Counted from the stretch's first letter, positions 21,521-32,529 are shown. The stretch is 64,000 nt of DNA from Gonocerus acuteangulatus (GCA_946811695.1 OX328125.1:105674876-105738875); one strand, 5' to 3'. Notes: a model not told the origin generated them from the letters alone. A program made the numbers and translations.

Positions 21521-22070
21521 AACTGAAGTTTAGGGTCCTCACAACCGATTACTTTCAAATTTTGCGCTATAACGTATTTTGATGGACTAAACACGAATCT
21601 CTTAAAAAAAATCGCTCTCGACTAGGAAAGAAGTTATTAAGCACTAAAGTTCACGCGTATTTGTAAACATGCGCATGCGTAGACATCTAACAGTGGGAAA
21701 CAAAGAACTCTCATTTGAAATGTTGATAAACTATTTATAACCTCCATAACAACGGAATTCTATCCACAACAGCGAGTTGGATTGACTAGAGTTTTGATAT
21801 CTTCATGAGCGAGCGTAGCGAGCGGAAACGCATAGCACGTCTGCCCAAAAGTCGTCCTAGACATTCTTCTTAATATGCATGTTTATTAATACGCTGTTTA
21901 CGCCAACTTTTATTACCTCCATAAAAGAGAACTTTAGTGCTTAATAACTTCTTTCCTAGTTGAGAGCGATTTTTTTTTTTTTTTTTTAACGGATTCGTGT
22001 TTTGTGCCTCAAAATACGTTATAGTGAAAAATGTGAAAGTAATCGGTTGTGAGGACGCTAAACTTCAGTT
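21521..22070. mobile_element. Inverted-repeat element K, arms over 100 bp
   Basis: The left arm starts AACTGAAGTTTAGGGTCCTC and the right arm ends with its inverse (GAGGACGCTAAACTTCAGTT). The arms continue through AACCGATTACTTTCA, ATAACGTATTTTG, ACACGAATC and CGCTCTC to TTAATAACTTCTTTCC / GGAAAGAAGTTATTAA. The core holds AGCGAGCGTAGCGAGCGGAA followed by ACGCATAGCA, also found at about 60025-60065. No coding region; no clear target duplication. Confidence 0.7.
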
Positions 22071-22313
22071 TTACCCAAGAAAATATTATAAGAACGATAA
22101 ATATTGTCTTAACATATGGGAAAAAACTCAGAGACCAATCTGTTCTCTGGTTGTAATGAGACTTTGACAATTAGACACATACTGACAAATTTTAGACATT
22201 CCAGGGACTTAAAAATTCCTCAAGACATAATTACTGAAGGCAGTCCGTACTTAGACATAATACTCAACCGAGATTGAGGACGTTAGATATTACGATAAAT
22301 TCTATTTCATACG

Positions 22314-22381
22314 TACATTTAATAATGCTTGTACATTTAATAATGCTTGTACATTTAATAATGCTTGTACATTTAATAATC
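22314..22381 (+). repeat. 18-bp tandem repeat, about 3.8 copies
   Basis: TACATTTAATAATGCTTG repeats in tandem without visible divergence. Confidence 0.9.
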
Positions 22382-23352
22382 TTTTATTTTTTGTTGACCC
22401 TAGTGCTGATGATGTCGAATAAATAACTGAATATTTAATTATTATTCCTGTTTTGATTTTTTTTTCTCTATAGAACAGCTGTAGAGTTCTTTTTTTATTG
22501 TTTTATCTTTTTCACATATCATTTCCGATGATCATATATCTAATTAGTAGGGTATAATTTTTCCTTAATGCCTTCCTTGACATTATTTCAAGTTTCCGCC
22601 TTCTGATAGGACGAGGACGTTTTTATAAAGCTGCCTTTTCTTTAGCAAGTATCTCACTAGTATTAACTATATACAATAATTTATAAGTACTGCATTATGG
22701 TAGTTAAAAAAATACTTTTTAAGAAATTTTTTTGTAGGAATAATGGAGGTAAGTAATCTATAGAAAATATTCATTAAAGTTTATTCTTCAAAAATACCTC
22801 CTTTGAAAATATCCCTTAAATAACTCAAATTTTCATATTTTTATTTATATTTTACATTAAGATATTAATGAAGGTTGTATTAATGATAAAATAGAATGTT
22901 TATAATGAAGCTTTTCATTGTCAGGTATTTTTTTTATTATTTTTTAGGGGATTATATAAATTATAAAAATAAAAATGTGTGGGTAGATAGAAATCTAATC
23001 CTGAAATTCAAACAGATTTAACCGTGGGAAATGTTCGGATGGTTGTTCGTGGAACGTTCGGTAACACGTGTAAGGTAACGAATAATATTTATTCAAAATG
23101 ATGCCGAAACATTATGAATAATCAAAAATAAAATTAAATATTCGATAGTATTAATATTATAATATTTATTGTACTAATAATACTTATTTATATAAATAAA
23201 ATACTTAACAAAAAAAAAAAAAAAAACATTCTTTATCAAAATATTACAGGATATTTTTTACAATAAGTCTACCATTTCCTTTTTGTCACTAAATGATTAG
23301 GTACTTTAAAAGTAGTCGCATTAATTAATATATGGTTATTTATTTATTTAAC
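22382..23352. other. No gene seen
   Basis: AT-rich, with no coding, RNA or repeat signal recognised beyond a poly(A) run at about 23211-23226. Confidence 0.5.
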
Positions 23353-23525
23353 TTTTATAGTCCATTATAATGAACTCGAAGGTTCGAGTCGCACTAGAGG
23401 TGGTGGCTTTTCTTTAGAAAAAAGAAAAGGCATCAGTCCTGTCCTGGCTAGAAAAGGTTGGTAACCTATGGATAACCCTTCCTAAAATTCTTAGCTAAAA
23501 ATAATGTACGTTACAATTTAAATAA
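23353..23525 (+). mobile_element. tRNA-derived SINE, family 3, 5'-truncated
   Basis: GAAGGTTCGAGTCGCACTAG is the B-box region of a tRNA-like head. The family body follows: GGTGGTGGCTTTTC, AAAAGGCATCAGTCCTGTCC, TGGCTAGAAAAGG and CCTAAAATTCTTAG. The A-box half is missing. An opposite copy lies 40 bp downstream. Confidence 0.75.
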
Positions 23526-23564
23526 ATAAGCATTTATTATAGCCTAGCATGGCAATACGATAAA

Positions 23565-23747
23565 TAATGAACTCAGAATTTTAGGACGGGTTATCTATAG
23601 GTCACCACACTTTTCTAGCCAGGATATGGCTGATTTCTTTTTTTTTCCAATGAAAAGCCACCACCGCTAGTGGGAATCAAACCCACGGCCCTTTGTCACG
23701 GAGTATTAAGTGCTCACACCTTAACACTCACGGTCATCGGGCCTTTA
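23565..23747 (-). mobile_element. tRNA-derived SINE, family 3, full head
   Basis: On the minus strand it starts GGCCCGATGACCGTGAGTGT, with an A-box-like start and a B-box at GGGTTTGATTCCCAC, then the body GGTGGTGGCTTTTC, ATCAGCCATATCC and TGGCTAGAAAAG. It forms an inverted pair with 23353-23525, separated by AT-rich DNA. Confidence 0.8.
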
Positions 23748-23952
23748 AAAAACCATATGATTAGGCAAACAAGAATACAGGCGAATTTAAATGATTTAAA
23801 CTGAAAAAATAGCAGCCTTGTCTTTACTGTAACATTCCTTCACTTCACTTTAAGTCATACGTGTTTTTATAAGGTCCACGATATGTGTGTTTAATGAAAT
23901 TGTAAATATTTTTATCTTTAAGGTGGATGACTATTGTATTTATTGTGGACTG

Positions 23953-24193
23953 CATGGGCGTATATAGGGGGGGGGGCAGCAGCCCCCTCCGAATTTTTTA
24001 TTTAACCCGTAAAAATATGTCAGAGAAACCTTAAAAATGAATTAAATGAGACCAGTGAGTTCAAAATATTATTATTCTTATGGGCGTAATAGTGTTTTAG
24101 TTGGCTAACTATTCCATGTTTTAGATTGTTAGTATTCCATACCCCCCAAAATTCTCCCAGCTTCCCCGAAATTATTTTCTATATACGCCCATG
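23953..24193 (+). mobile_element. hAT-type MITE, subfamily A, intact
   Basis: Termini CATGGGCGTATATA and TATATACGCCCATG are complete, and the perfect 8-bp target duplication GTGGACTG lies at 23945-23952 and 24194-24201. This copy and 484-759 are the clearest evidence for the family's 8-bp duplication. Confidence 0.9.
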
Positions 24194-24570
24194 GTGGACT
24201 GTTATCCGAAAAGTGTTTCTCCATATCGTTTGGTAGATCTAATCTGTCTGTTTAATCAGGTCTGTCAGGTTTGAGTTGCAGATAGCACAAACTGGTCCGT
24301 TCTGTCTCGTCATTAAATGGCGATGTGTCAGCAACGAATGACCGATTTTCTCAGTTTACATTTTTCACGAATGATTTAGACATAAAATTAACTGTTTTTA
24401 TTCTAGGATTTTATTAATTTCCTGAATCGCGCTAAGATGCCACCGTTCCTCTAATCCTATCCTGTTGATGTTGTATAGTAAGAGAGAGGATAAGCTGGTC
24501 GTTAGATGGAGATGGTAGGAAGGCCTTGGCATAGTTCTCCCTCCCACTTTCACTAGCTCTTGGCAAAGAG

Positions 24571-24979
24571 ACTGCCCCCAATACAACCTACCCCGATATA
24601 TAGGGGTGGATTCTACAACAATTAGTCTAGATACAGCAAAAAAATATATTGGAAAAATAGGGTCACTATCTTATAATAAAACATGGGCCTGTTTGCGAAG
24701 AGCACATCCAGTTACTTTGAAGTATCTGTAGTGATTTTAAACAGTGTTTTTTGTTTAATTGAGCTTAAAGGTTCTTTGTAGGTTATCTATTCCTTTCTTA
24801 CATGTTAGAAACCAGATTATATAAATATAGTAATCAAAAGTATTTAAAATCTCTGCAATCACTACTAAAAGTAACTTGTTTTGACTGCTGTATTTATGAA
24901 GTATGGTTGCCCCCAATACAACCTACCCCGATCTATAGGGGTGGATTCTACAACAATTAGTCTAGATACAGCAAAATAT
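24571..24979. repeat. About 70-bp direct repeats flanking an element fragment
   Basis: TGCCCCCAATACAACCTACC and about 50 following bases occur at about 24571-24641 and again at about 24908-24979 with one difference. The 265 bp between them resemble 2093-2345 (CATCCAGTTACTTTGAAG, ATTATATAAATATAGTAATC). The duplicate is too long for an ordinary target duplication. Confidence 0.7.
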
Positions 24980-25255
24980 TTAATTAGATACATATTTATT
25001 ATTAAAATCTCAAGAATATTTCTTTTGTAGGAAGGGATTGTTGCTATGCAGATGACCTTCAGGTATGACGTAGCCACGGTAGGTATGCCCTCTTCGTTTT
25101 TAGGCTTCGAGGTTGCGAAACAATGTAGACCAATTTTTAGTAAAGATTATGTTAATTTTATTCACAGAGCTTTTGCCTACTGAAGAAACATACTTATATA
25201 CTATATTTTTATAGTGTCAGAGTTAAATAGTATATACTTTATTCCTGGAAACTTA

Positions 25256-25428
25256 TAATTGCGATTAGCACACAAGCCAAGGGTCGTGGGTTCGATTTCC
25301 ACTAGGGGTGGTGCCTTTCCTTTGGAAAAAAGAAAAGGCATCAGCCCTATCCTGGCTAGAATAGGGAGGGGGTCTATAGACAACCCGTCCTAAAATTCTT
25401 AGTTAATTGTAATGGACGTTAAAATTTA
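25256..25428 (+). mobile_element. tRNA-derived SINE, family 3
   Basis: GGGTCGTGGGTTCGATTTCC provides the B-box, followed by ACTAGGGGTGGTGCC, AAAGGCATCAGCCCTATCC, TGGCTAGAATAGGG and CCTAAAATTCTTAG. The 5' half of the tRNA-like head is truncated or decayed. Confidence 0.8.
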
Positions 25429-25467
25429 AATTTACGGTTATCCCTTGTATGTATAATAGAATCAGAG

Positions 25468-25734
25468 ATGAATTTCATAGATTTAATTTTGTTTTGTAAT
25501 AAAGAAAAAAATGTCTTAAAAGATGGTGGTGTCATAGCTAAATTTAAAAAGTGTGATAATGGACACAATATGAAATTGAATTATAAACAAAAAAAGTTGG
25601 TTTACTATGTGAGAAATTTCAAAAGGTTTATTCTCAAATATGTGTTTTTTTTTGTTTTTTTTTGTTGTGGAAATAAAGGAACAGTAACAAAAATTTATTT
25701 CAACAAATATATCGTCGAGACAAATGCAAAGTAA
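25468..25734 (+). CDS. Unassigned 88-residue frame, faint Merlin/ISXO2-like pattern
   Basis: I do not recognise this with confidence. The peptide has KCDNGHNMKL followed 10 residues later by YYVRN, which faintly recalls the zinc-ribbon start of ISXO2/Merlin transposases (C..C..MKL...WRC), but only one of the expected cysteines is present. No catalytic domain follows. The final part overlaps an inverted repeat starting at 25709. It is more likely a transposon relic or chance frame than a gene. Confidence 0.15.
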   Translation: MNFIDLILFCNKEKNVLKDGGVIAKFKKCDNGHNMKLNYKQKKLVYYVRNFKRFILKYVFFFVFFCCGNKGTVTKIYFNKYIVETNAK

Positions 25735-25962
25735 CGAATGTGAAAAAATGCATCTTTCATGGTCAATCTTTACTAATTTCTACTGGACTTATGTACGGCA
25801 AATTCTTGAATCTTAGATCACTCTATTAAAAGGAAAGTATTCGACTATCAAAAGGTCAAATCTGCCGAATATCTGAATGTCCAAAAGTTATGAATAAATG
25901 CTTATCCACTCTGAAAAGTGGGAATGTTCACATTCGATACTTTGCATTTGTAGCGACGATAT
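25709..25962. repeat. Inverted repeat, 34-bp arms
   Basis: ATATCGTCGAGACAAATGCA and the following bases at 25709-25742 match the inverse of 25929-25962 with two or three mismatches. The 190-bp spacer is non-coding. It may be a small MITE, but target duplications were not found. Confidence 0.6.
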
Positions 25963-26178
25963 GAAGACAAGGCTGCCTTTTTTCCAGATTTAAATCATTA
26001 TAATTTATCTTTATTCTTGTTTACCTAATCATATGTTACCTTGAAAGTAATCATTTGGTGATTAAAACTAACTGGCAGCCATAATGTAAAAAATACCCAT
26101 AGATTAAACAGAAAATGTCAACTCCATCTGAGACTTTTTTTATTAATATCAACTTTTTGAAGAGTTATTGCGGTTTGA

Positions 26179-26619
26179 CGGGAGGCGAGGTTAGCTCAGT
26201 GTTAGAGCACTGGACTAATAAGCTGGAGGCCTGAGTTAAAATCCCGAGCAAGCAGTAAAGATTTTTTCTTCTAGTGTCTTCGTTCACCTGTTGAATTCGG
26301 CCTCCCTGACCGTCCCTAGGCCAACCCAGCCTTTAATTAATTTAATAATGGGTACCTGGTGCTAATGACCTAGGTAGTAGAAGCACCTTAATAATAAAAA
26401 AAAAAAAATAAAAAAAAAAAAAAAAAATAATGGGTACCTTGGTTGGTGCTAATGACTCTAGCAGTCGAAGCGGCCAAGGGGAAAATCAGGCGGCCGGAGC
26501 ATAGTACTGACCACACTATCTCCCTAGTGTGCCGTATGGTCATGAATCAGATACCTCTATAGTATCTGCCCCTCAGGGCCCTCGTGGCCTGTTACGGGAC
26601 TGATTTTTTTTTTTTTTTT
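26179..26619 (+). mobile_element. tRNA-derived SINE, family 2, with nested insertion
   Basis: Flanked by a perfect 12-bp target duplication, ATTGCGGTTTGA, at 26167-26178 and 26620-26631. The head GCGAGGTTAGCTCAGTG and B-box GAGTTAAAATCCC mark a tRNA ancestry (the B-box has lost its consensus C). The body ends CTGTTACGGGACTGA then poly(T), so the poly(T) lies on the sense strand immediately before the target duplication. It is interrupted at 26358-26425. Confidence 0.9.
26358..26425 (+). mobile_element. Family 1 SINE 3' end nested in family 2 SINE
   Basis: AATAATGGGTACCT, part of the host SINE body, is duplicated at 26344-26357 and 26426-26439. Between them lie GGTGCTAATGACCTAGG, AGAAGCACC and a long A tail, matching the 3' hairpin end of family 1 (GGCGCTAATGACCTAGATG ... 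GATGCGCC). Family 1 was therefore mobile after this family 2 copy had inserted. Confidence 0.85.
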
Positions 26620-26639
26620 ATTGCGGTTTGAAAAAGACA

Positions 26640-27425
26640 CCCATGTACAAATATAAACGTCAAAATCGAAAACAGTTATTTTCTATTTTTTTCTAGCAGA
26701 TTAGATTTGGTTTTAGTAGTATTTAGATACAACAATGAATGAGCAATTGGCAATAACATGTTGTAAAATTAAATTTATTTGATTAAAAAAATCTTCAATT
26801 AGCATTAAATCAAATTGAGTCATACTAAAATTAGGAAATAGATACTATAAAAATAAAATAGAATTTAAATAAACAATTTAAAGGGACGACAGCCTGACCG
26901 AACAAACGACCCAACTGACACGCTATTTGTCATGGAGGTAAAAGGGTTGAGAGGCCGGGAACTGTGTCGCTTCCCCGCTATTTTTAAAGGGACGTCGCAT
27001 TCTTGATTATGGGAATTTCACTTTTGGCAAATCTCCTGCAGATATCTGGGTCGGTTTGGGAGAAGTATCATGTCACCGATGCCCTGCTGATCCTAAATCC
27101 AGCAAGGTACCTAGCAAGTCTGAACTATCTTAGACGAATAGGGCTTAGCTTGAATTATAATTAAAAGAATAATTATTGGACTTGGAGTGTGAATAATTAT
27201 ATTTCTAGAGCTTTAATAAGTTTTTAGATGAAATATTAAATAAACAATCATTTATTTGGCAACGAAAGGTGAGATTAAAATAAATAAAAAAGTGCGATGG
27301 AAAGTGATAACCATACTTTTTAAAAGCTATCAGGGAATATTTGGGAATCGGCTAAGAAAAAATCTATACGATTTTTGTAAAAAATCTATATTAAGTAAGT
27401 TTCGGCTACTCTTTGGTAGCCTTCT
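26640..27425. other. No gene seen
   Basis: Positions 26880-27130 are less AT-rich (GACAGCCTGACCGAACAAAC, GCATTCTTGATTATGGG) but carry stops in all frames I read. No family match. Confidence 0.4.
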
Positions 27426-27479
27426 TCAGCTAAAATGACAAGAAACAAAGAAAAAACAGAAATTAATGCACAGAAAATG

Positions 27480-27723
27480 AAACTTGAAGGGATAAGATGA
27501 GTGAAATAGTTGGGATTTAAAGGTTTCTAGGTTGGTAGAATGGGGGACAAACAGAGGTAAGGAATTCCTTAGCGAAGTGGTAAAGGGTGACAACTGATTT
27601 TTTGAATAATGCAGCACGGTGGGAAGGGATATCAAGAGCGGACGTGAACAGAGGATTTAAATTTTAGGAGTTGAAAAATATAAGAAGGTCTTCGGGATTC
27701 AATTACTTGGAAAAGAACTGGCC
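27480..27723 (-). pseudogene. LINE ORF2 C-terminal relic
   Basis: Its minus-strand peptide pieces contain FTTSLRNSLPL and STNLETFKSQLFH, matching the end of the LINE at 11356-11926, but with frameshifts and stops. It is clearly older and more decayed than that copy. Confidence 0.65.
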
Positions 27724-27751
27724 TACCTTTCATGAAACGTAAATTGATATT

Positions 27752-28885
27752 ATACTACAACAATGAGATTAATTGAAATAATATGATTTTTGAATGATTT
27801 GAAAATAGATTTTGATTTTTTCCAAGCCTAATCAGGATTTGAATTTCAACGATATCAGTGCTAATACAGTAAGACCTCCATTTTCCGGGACTCTATTATC
27901 CGGGACTCTATTATCTGGGATTCCAATTAACCGGGGTCTCGATGGGGGAATTTTTATTTTCATTCCTTCTTTAAATATTATGCACATACGAACATATTTA
28001 TTGCATTATTTTTTATCAACTAAAGCATTTGATTTCATAATTATGTATTAAATATTTGTATGTATTTAATAACGATTATGTACAGAAATATGAAATTAAA
28101 TTAATTACATACATTGTAAACTAAGGAATGTAAAAACAGGGCTGTTTTCGGAAGAATGTAATGATTCCTTATTTCTGGAAGCATCTCGATCTATTTCATA
28201 TTCTTGAAACTGAAACGTTTTCAGGTCTTTCTATGAATCCCCTACTGGGCTGTTAGCCTACCGAGGAAATATTTCCTCTGTTAGGCTTTAACTCTTCACT
28301 CGAGTACATACGAATCCCCATTTCAGCAGAATTATCTTATTACGAACGACAGAACAGATATAAGAAAATAATTATGTATCAAAAAATTACCGACTTTCAC
28401 GACAAAAAAATTTAATTTGAACTTGAGTTTATTTTTGCACTTATACAAATTATTAATTAATAAAACGTTTACATACATATTTCTCAATGCAAATAAGAAG
28501 GTTTACATGACATCTTGTACACAGTTTTTCTTTATAATCTTATAATCCAGCACATTTAGTCAATAAAATATTGTGTTTCGATTATCCGGGGTTTTCGATT
28601 TTCCGTGGACCACCCTCCCCGTCGTTACCCCGGATAATGGAGGTCCTACTGTATTAAGTTTTATGAAAAATAGAATCTTATTTTATGTTCAATTGTAGAA
28701 GTACGTGAATTATTTACACTTAATTTAATAAACAGGGGAAAAAGAATCTGGCGGGACAAAGTGGCTTTAAATTTTTTTAGCTTTCATTTAAAAGAAAATT
28801 CATTGTGATCGATTAAGATTTAGAGCCCGTAGCCTTTTTTGAAACACGATATGTCGTTTGGCCCCAATGTGCGGCGGTCTCCAAC
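27752..28885. mobile_element. Element C copy, interrupted by a pogo-like element
   Basis: The left part matches 15745-15890 inverted (ATAATATGATTTTTGAATGA, TTTTTTCCAAGCCTAATCAG) and the right part matches 15950-16170 (CTTATTTTATGTTCAATTGT, GTCGTTTGGCC). The two parts are separated by 27867-28651. Confidence 0.65.
27867..28651. mobile_element. pogo/Tigger-like non-autonomous element
   Basis: The ends CAGTAAGACCTCCATTTTCC and GGATAATGGAGGTCCTACTG are inverse copies, with TA on each side, as in the Tc1/mariner/pogo group. Subterminal GGGACTCTATTATC is repeated in tandem. No transposase frame was recognised in the 785 bp. It sits inside an element C copy. Confidence 0.8.
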
Positions 28886-29439
28886 AGCAGGATTTGGGGT
28901 TTTCACTATTATGGAGGTGTTTCAGGACTTGTTAAGGTACAAAAAACAGTTCAAATCCCAATTAACGTTATTAAATTAATACAAATAGAAGAAATAAAAC
29001 AATCATTTATCATAAGTATTGTTTTAATAATATTATATACTATTTTTATTCTAAATTATAAGCACTGCTGTGTATTTCTACAATATAATAAAATACATAT
29101 CTAGGGTCTGGAGCTTCAGGAGTGTATCAACAAAGATTCAAGAGTCAATTCCGCACTGAAATTTGCACTCAAATATTCAAGCGGTAGAAATGTTACTGGT
29201 GAAAGAAGAATGTTTTGTTAGTATTACAATTCGTACTAATAATTTCAAATACATCTCAATGCCTACTCAGCTGAAACAGTTCCAGGCCTCAATCAATTAC
29301 TTCTAACGTCTAGGGTCCTAGGTCAGTTGGTCACAGTTAATGCTTTCAGACCAAGGTCGGCAGTGTCTTGGTCTTGGTCAGAACAATAATGTGTATATAC
29401 TTCTCTGGGTTAAAACCTATGGTTTGTAATAATAGGTAC
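28886..29439. other. No gene seen
   Basis: AT-rich sequence without a recognised feature. Confidence 0.45.
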
Positions 29440-30430
29440 TGCAATTCTCAGGGTATCTGTAAAAGCCCTTTTTAGCACTTTCCTCCGAAGGAAAGTAGCT
29501 ATTAAGGTTGCACTCATGACGGAATTTTTGAAAAATGTCTTCAAATCTTTATCGATTCTACGTAGTAGACACCGAAAATGACCCCCGTTAAAATTTATAT
29601 ATATATATATGTCTGTTAACGCAATAGCGGCCAGAGTTTTTGTTTTTTCGTCACGAAATTTCGTATATAGCATTCAATTAGGAAACGATTGAACGAGTTC
29701 GTTAACCACCAAAGTCGGTCCACCGGAAGGGGGGGTTTACCCCGAACCCAAAACACTAATTTGACCATTTCAGCCGTAATATTTGTTATATTTCAACGAA
29801 ACTTGGTATTCGTAGTGGAAATATAGACAGAAAAGTGAGATGTAAAAATAAACTAAATCGGTTCATTAGGAGGGGGGGGGGGGAGTTTACTTCAGACTCA
29901 CAATACCAATTCGCCACTACCAGCCGTGATTTTTGGTATATTTCGACGAAACTCGGTATTCGTTGTGGTAATCTACAGGTACAAATGTGTTGTAAAAATA
30001 AACTAAATCGTTTCATTAGGAGGGGGGGTTTACTCCGGACCTAAATTACTAATATACTCATACCGGTCGTAATTTCTGCTGTATTGTAACGAAACGCGGT
30101 ATACGTTGTGGGTAACTCATGAGAAAGAAGTGTTGTAAGAATGAGCTAAATCGGTCAATCTGAAAGGGGGGTTTACTTTGTAATATATTTCAATAGAATT
30201 AGCTTACCAGACGTAGGTTCGCAAGGCCGCCGCAAGGAGCGCTTTCTACCACTAGAGGGACTGTATCCTGTAACTACGTCAGATCAAAAGACGAAAATAT
30301 GAGGTTTTTGTATTTATTAAGTAGCGTAGTAGGATTTTTTAAGCAAATTGTTCTGGAAAGCAGTTTACACTACCCAAATTCTGAGGAAAGTGCTTAGTTA
30401 TGCAGCTCCTGCGTGACGGACTTTTTTACT
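29440..30430. repeat. Repeat E with tandem units of about 145 bp
   Basis: It has a (TA)n run at about 29600, followed by GTCTGTTAACGC and units containing TTTCRACGAAACTYGGTATTC, AAATAAACTAAATCGGTTCATTAG and a G run, recurring near 29790, 29940 and 30080. The edges (29470-29590 and 30370-30430) share TTAGTTATGC/AAGGTTGCAC and GACGGAATTTTT words with each other and with 53405-53830. It may be a Helitron-like or satellite-bearing element; no terminus is certain. Confidence 0.55.
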
Positions 30431-31111
30431 TGAGGTAAAGGTCAGAACAGCCAACATACCGGTTGCTCCAATCAAAGCTTAAGTTTAAGTGCTTTGTACC
30501 AATTACAACCTTTGTCTTTAGCTCAATTGAAACATAAGTACTTCCTCAAGTTAAATTCCAAGGTCCAGGCAACGAATGCTTAAAAACAGCTATAGGTGGA
30601 CATTTTTGGAACACAATTTTGGACTTCCTAACTTCGTTTGGGCTGGATAGGAGGTGAACATAGCCTTTGTGCCGGGGGGGGGGGGGGTTAGAAGGTCCCA
30701 TTTTTCGGGTTTTCACTTATATCTCGGAAACCCTGCGTCCTAGCGACATGACCATTCTATAACAAATGAAAGCTGATTAAATTTCCTACAAGTTTTACCC
30801 TATAAAGTTTTACGAGATATCTTTAGTTTGCGAAATATCCGCTCTTGAAAATCTGTCATTTAGGGGAAAAACACTTTTGCCGCATACTTTTTCGCCATTT
30901 TGACCGGGTAACTCTTCAACGATGAACCCAAAAAATAAATAACGGTTATAGGGTTGTACAGTATTCCATTCTCTACAATAATATATATTACTTTGCTGTT
31001 TATGTATTTTCCTTCAAACGTAAAAATAATTTCAGTGTTCATCGTGAAATCTGAAATTTAGCGACTAATAAAATATAATAATGTTAAGAGTTCTGGCAAA
31101 ATAAAAAACTA
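30431..31111. other. No gene seen
   Basis: Contains a long G run near 30675. The text around 30690-30860 (CACTTATATCTCGGAAACCC, AGTTTTACGAGATATC) looks like dispersed repeat sequence, but no second copy lies in the window. Confidence 0.4.
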
Positions 31112-31354
31112 CCTCTGAAAGGAAAATTGTACTATTTTCCCAAATATTTCCATGGAATATCTACTCTTACATAAGCCTGGATCCATAAAGCAGTAACTAA
31201 CCTCCTTAATATGTTCCAAGTGGGCCTCCAACTGGATGACTAGAATACCTAGTGAAATAGAATGTCCTACATCCGAAGGCCGATTCAGGTCCTTAGCACC
31301 GTCCGAGTGGAAAACCTTGACGAGACCATTTATAAAAACGGTGTTCTCCTTCCT
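31112..31354 (-). pseudogene. Open stretch, possibly a LINE RNase H relic
   Basis: About 80 codons are open on the minus strand with no early ATG. The peptide includes VKVFHSDGAKDLN and later SLGILVIQLEAHLE. RNase H domains of jockey/I-group LINEs have a (Y/F)TDGSK motif followed by a QAE motif about 35 residues later, which this loosely echoes, but the match is weak. Stops precede it directly. Confidence 0.25.
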
Positions 31355-31725
31355 CCTATCTTCCGAGAACTATACCTAGACAGTATCATACACATTCTAA
31401 TCTCTAGAGATGGCGGAAATCGGTCAAGATGAAAATTACAGGAAAATATTAAATCATCGGTTATGATGTAAAACAACTATTACCAATAACCAATTAAAAA
31501 TATCAATAGATTGCATATCGGCATCACAATTTTATACGAAACTAAATAATTCATTTGAAAAATTCAAAATGTCCGTTACAGTCTAGATATATTAGTAATT
31601 TTTTAGAAACGGAATATATACTTAAATACAATTTTTTTATGGTCATTCATTACATTCTCAGAAGACATATGTTATTGGTAGATAACGTTTATCATTCAAA
31701 AAATCCAATCTATATAAATATATAT

Positions 31726-32300
31726 ATATATATCGGACCAGCCATCGTCTTGAAGAAGTCGCTCCACCTTTTCATTGGTTTTCCTCGTCACCTCTTGTAA
31801 CCATAGGGTGTCCAAACAGTCACCTCCGTTGACCACCTCTTATCTGATCTTCTTAAAATGTGACTAGCCCATTTCCATTTTTGCCTCCAAACCTGATGGA
31901 TTATATCCTTCAAACCTGTCCTCTCTCTGATGACACTGCTTCTAACCTTCTCCTTCCTTTTTATGTTACTCATACTTCTTTCTACTGATCTTTGCCAGGT
32001 TATCAGTTTTCTTGAGTGAGCTTTACTTAAGGTCCAAGTTTGACAACCAAAGGTGACGGCTGGGAGTATACATGAATCAAAAACTTTCTTCTTAACATCT
32101 TTCGGGAAATTACTTTTCATTACTTCTCTTAAAGCCCAGTACTTTCCCCATCCTATTGATGTCCTTCTATTCACTTCTTTCCATGATTTCTGAGCAAAAG
32201 ATACAAGCTGCCCAAGGTAATTGTAGTCTTCCACATATTCTAGCCTATGGCTTCCAACGTTTATATCTATCTTTTCCGCGTTCGTCATTAACTTTGACAT
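31726..32300 (-). pseudogene. RTE-type LINE reverse transcriptase, C-terminal remnant
   Basis: 170 codons are open from 32300 to a TGA at 31788. They contain EDYNYLGQLVSF, INRRTS-like NRRTSIGWGKYWALREVM, KKKVFDSCILPAVTFGCQTW and RHQVWRQKWKWASHILRR-type motifs. These are typical of the region after the RT catalytic centre in RTE and related LINEs. The same frame continues past the TGA as RGKPMKRWSDFFKTMAGPI up to a (TA)n run, so the stop is a nonsense change, probably CGA to TGA. The palm and endonuclease are absent; the start codon used here is arbitrary. Confidence 0.85.
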
Positions 32301-32449
32301 TACTCCTTCATGGAAGGCCTATGTTCAAATTCACACAAGAAATGTTTTTGCAGAGTGAAATTGTTATGTTATTTTCAGTTATTTACAATTATTTGTATAT
32401 ATCTATTGTAATAATCTTATTGTTGAATTAAGAACATAATAAAAGGCTT

Positions 32450-32456
32450 ATTATAT

Positions 32457-32529
<73 letters not shown>

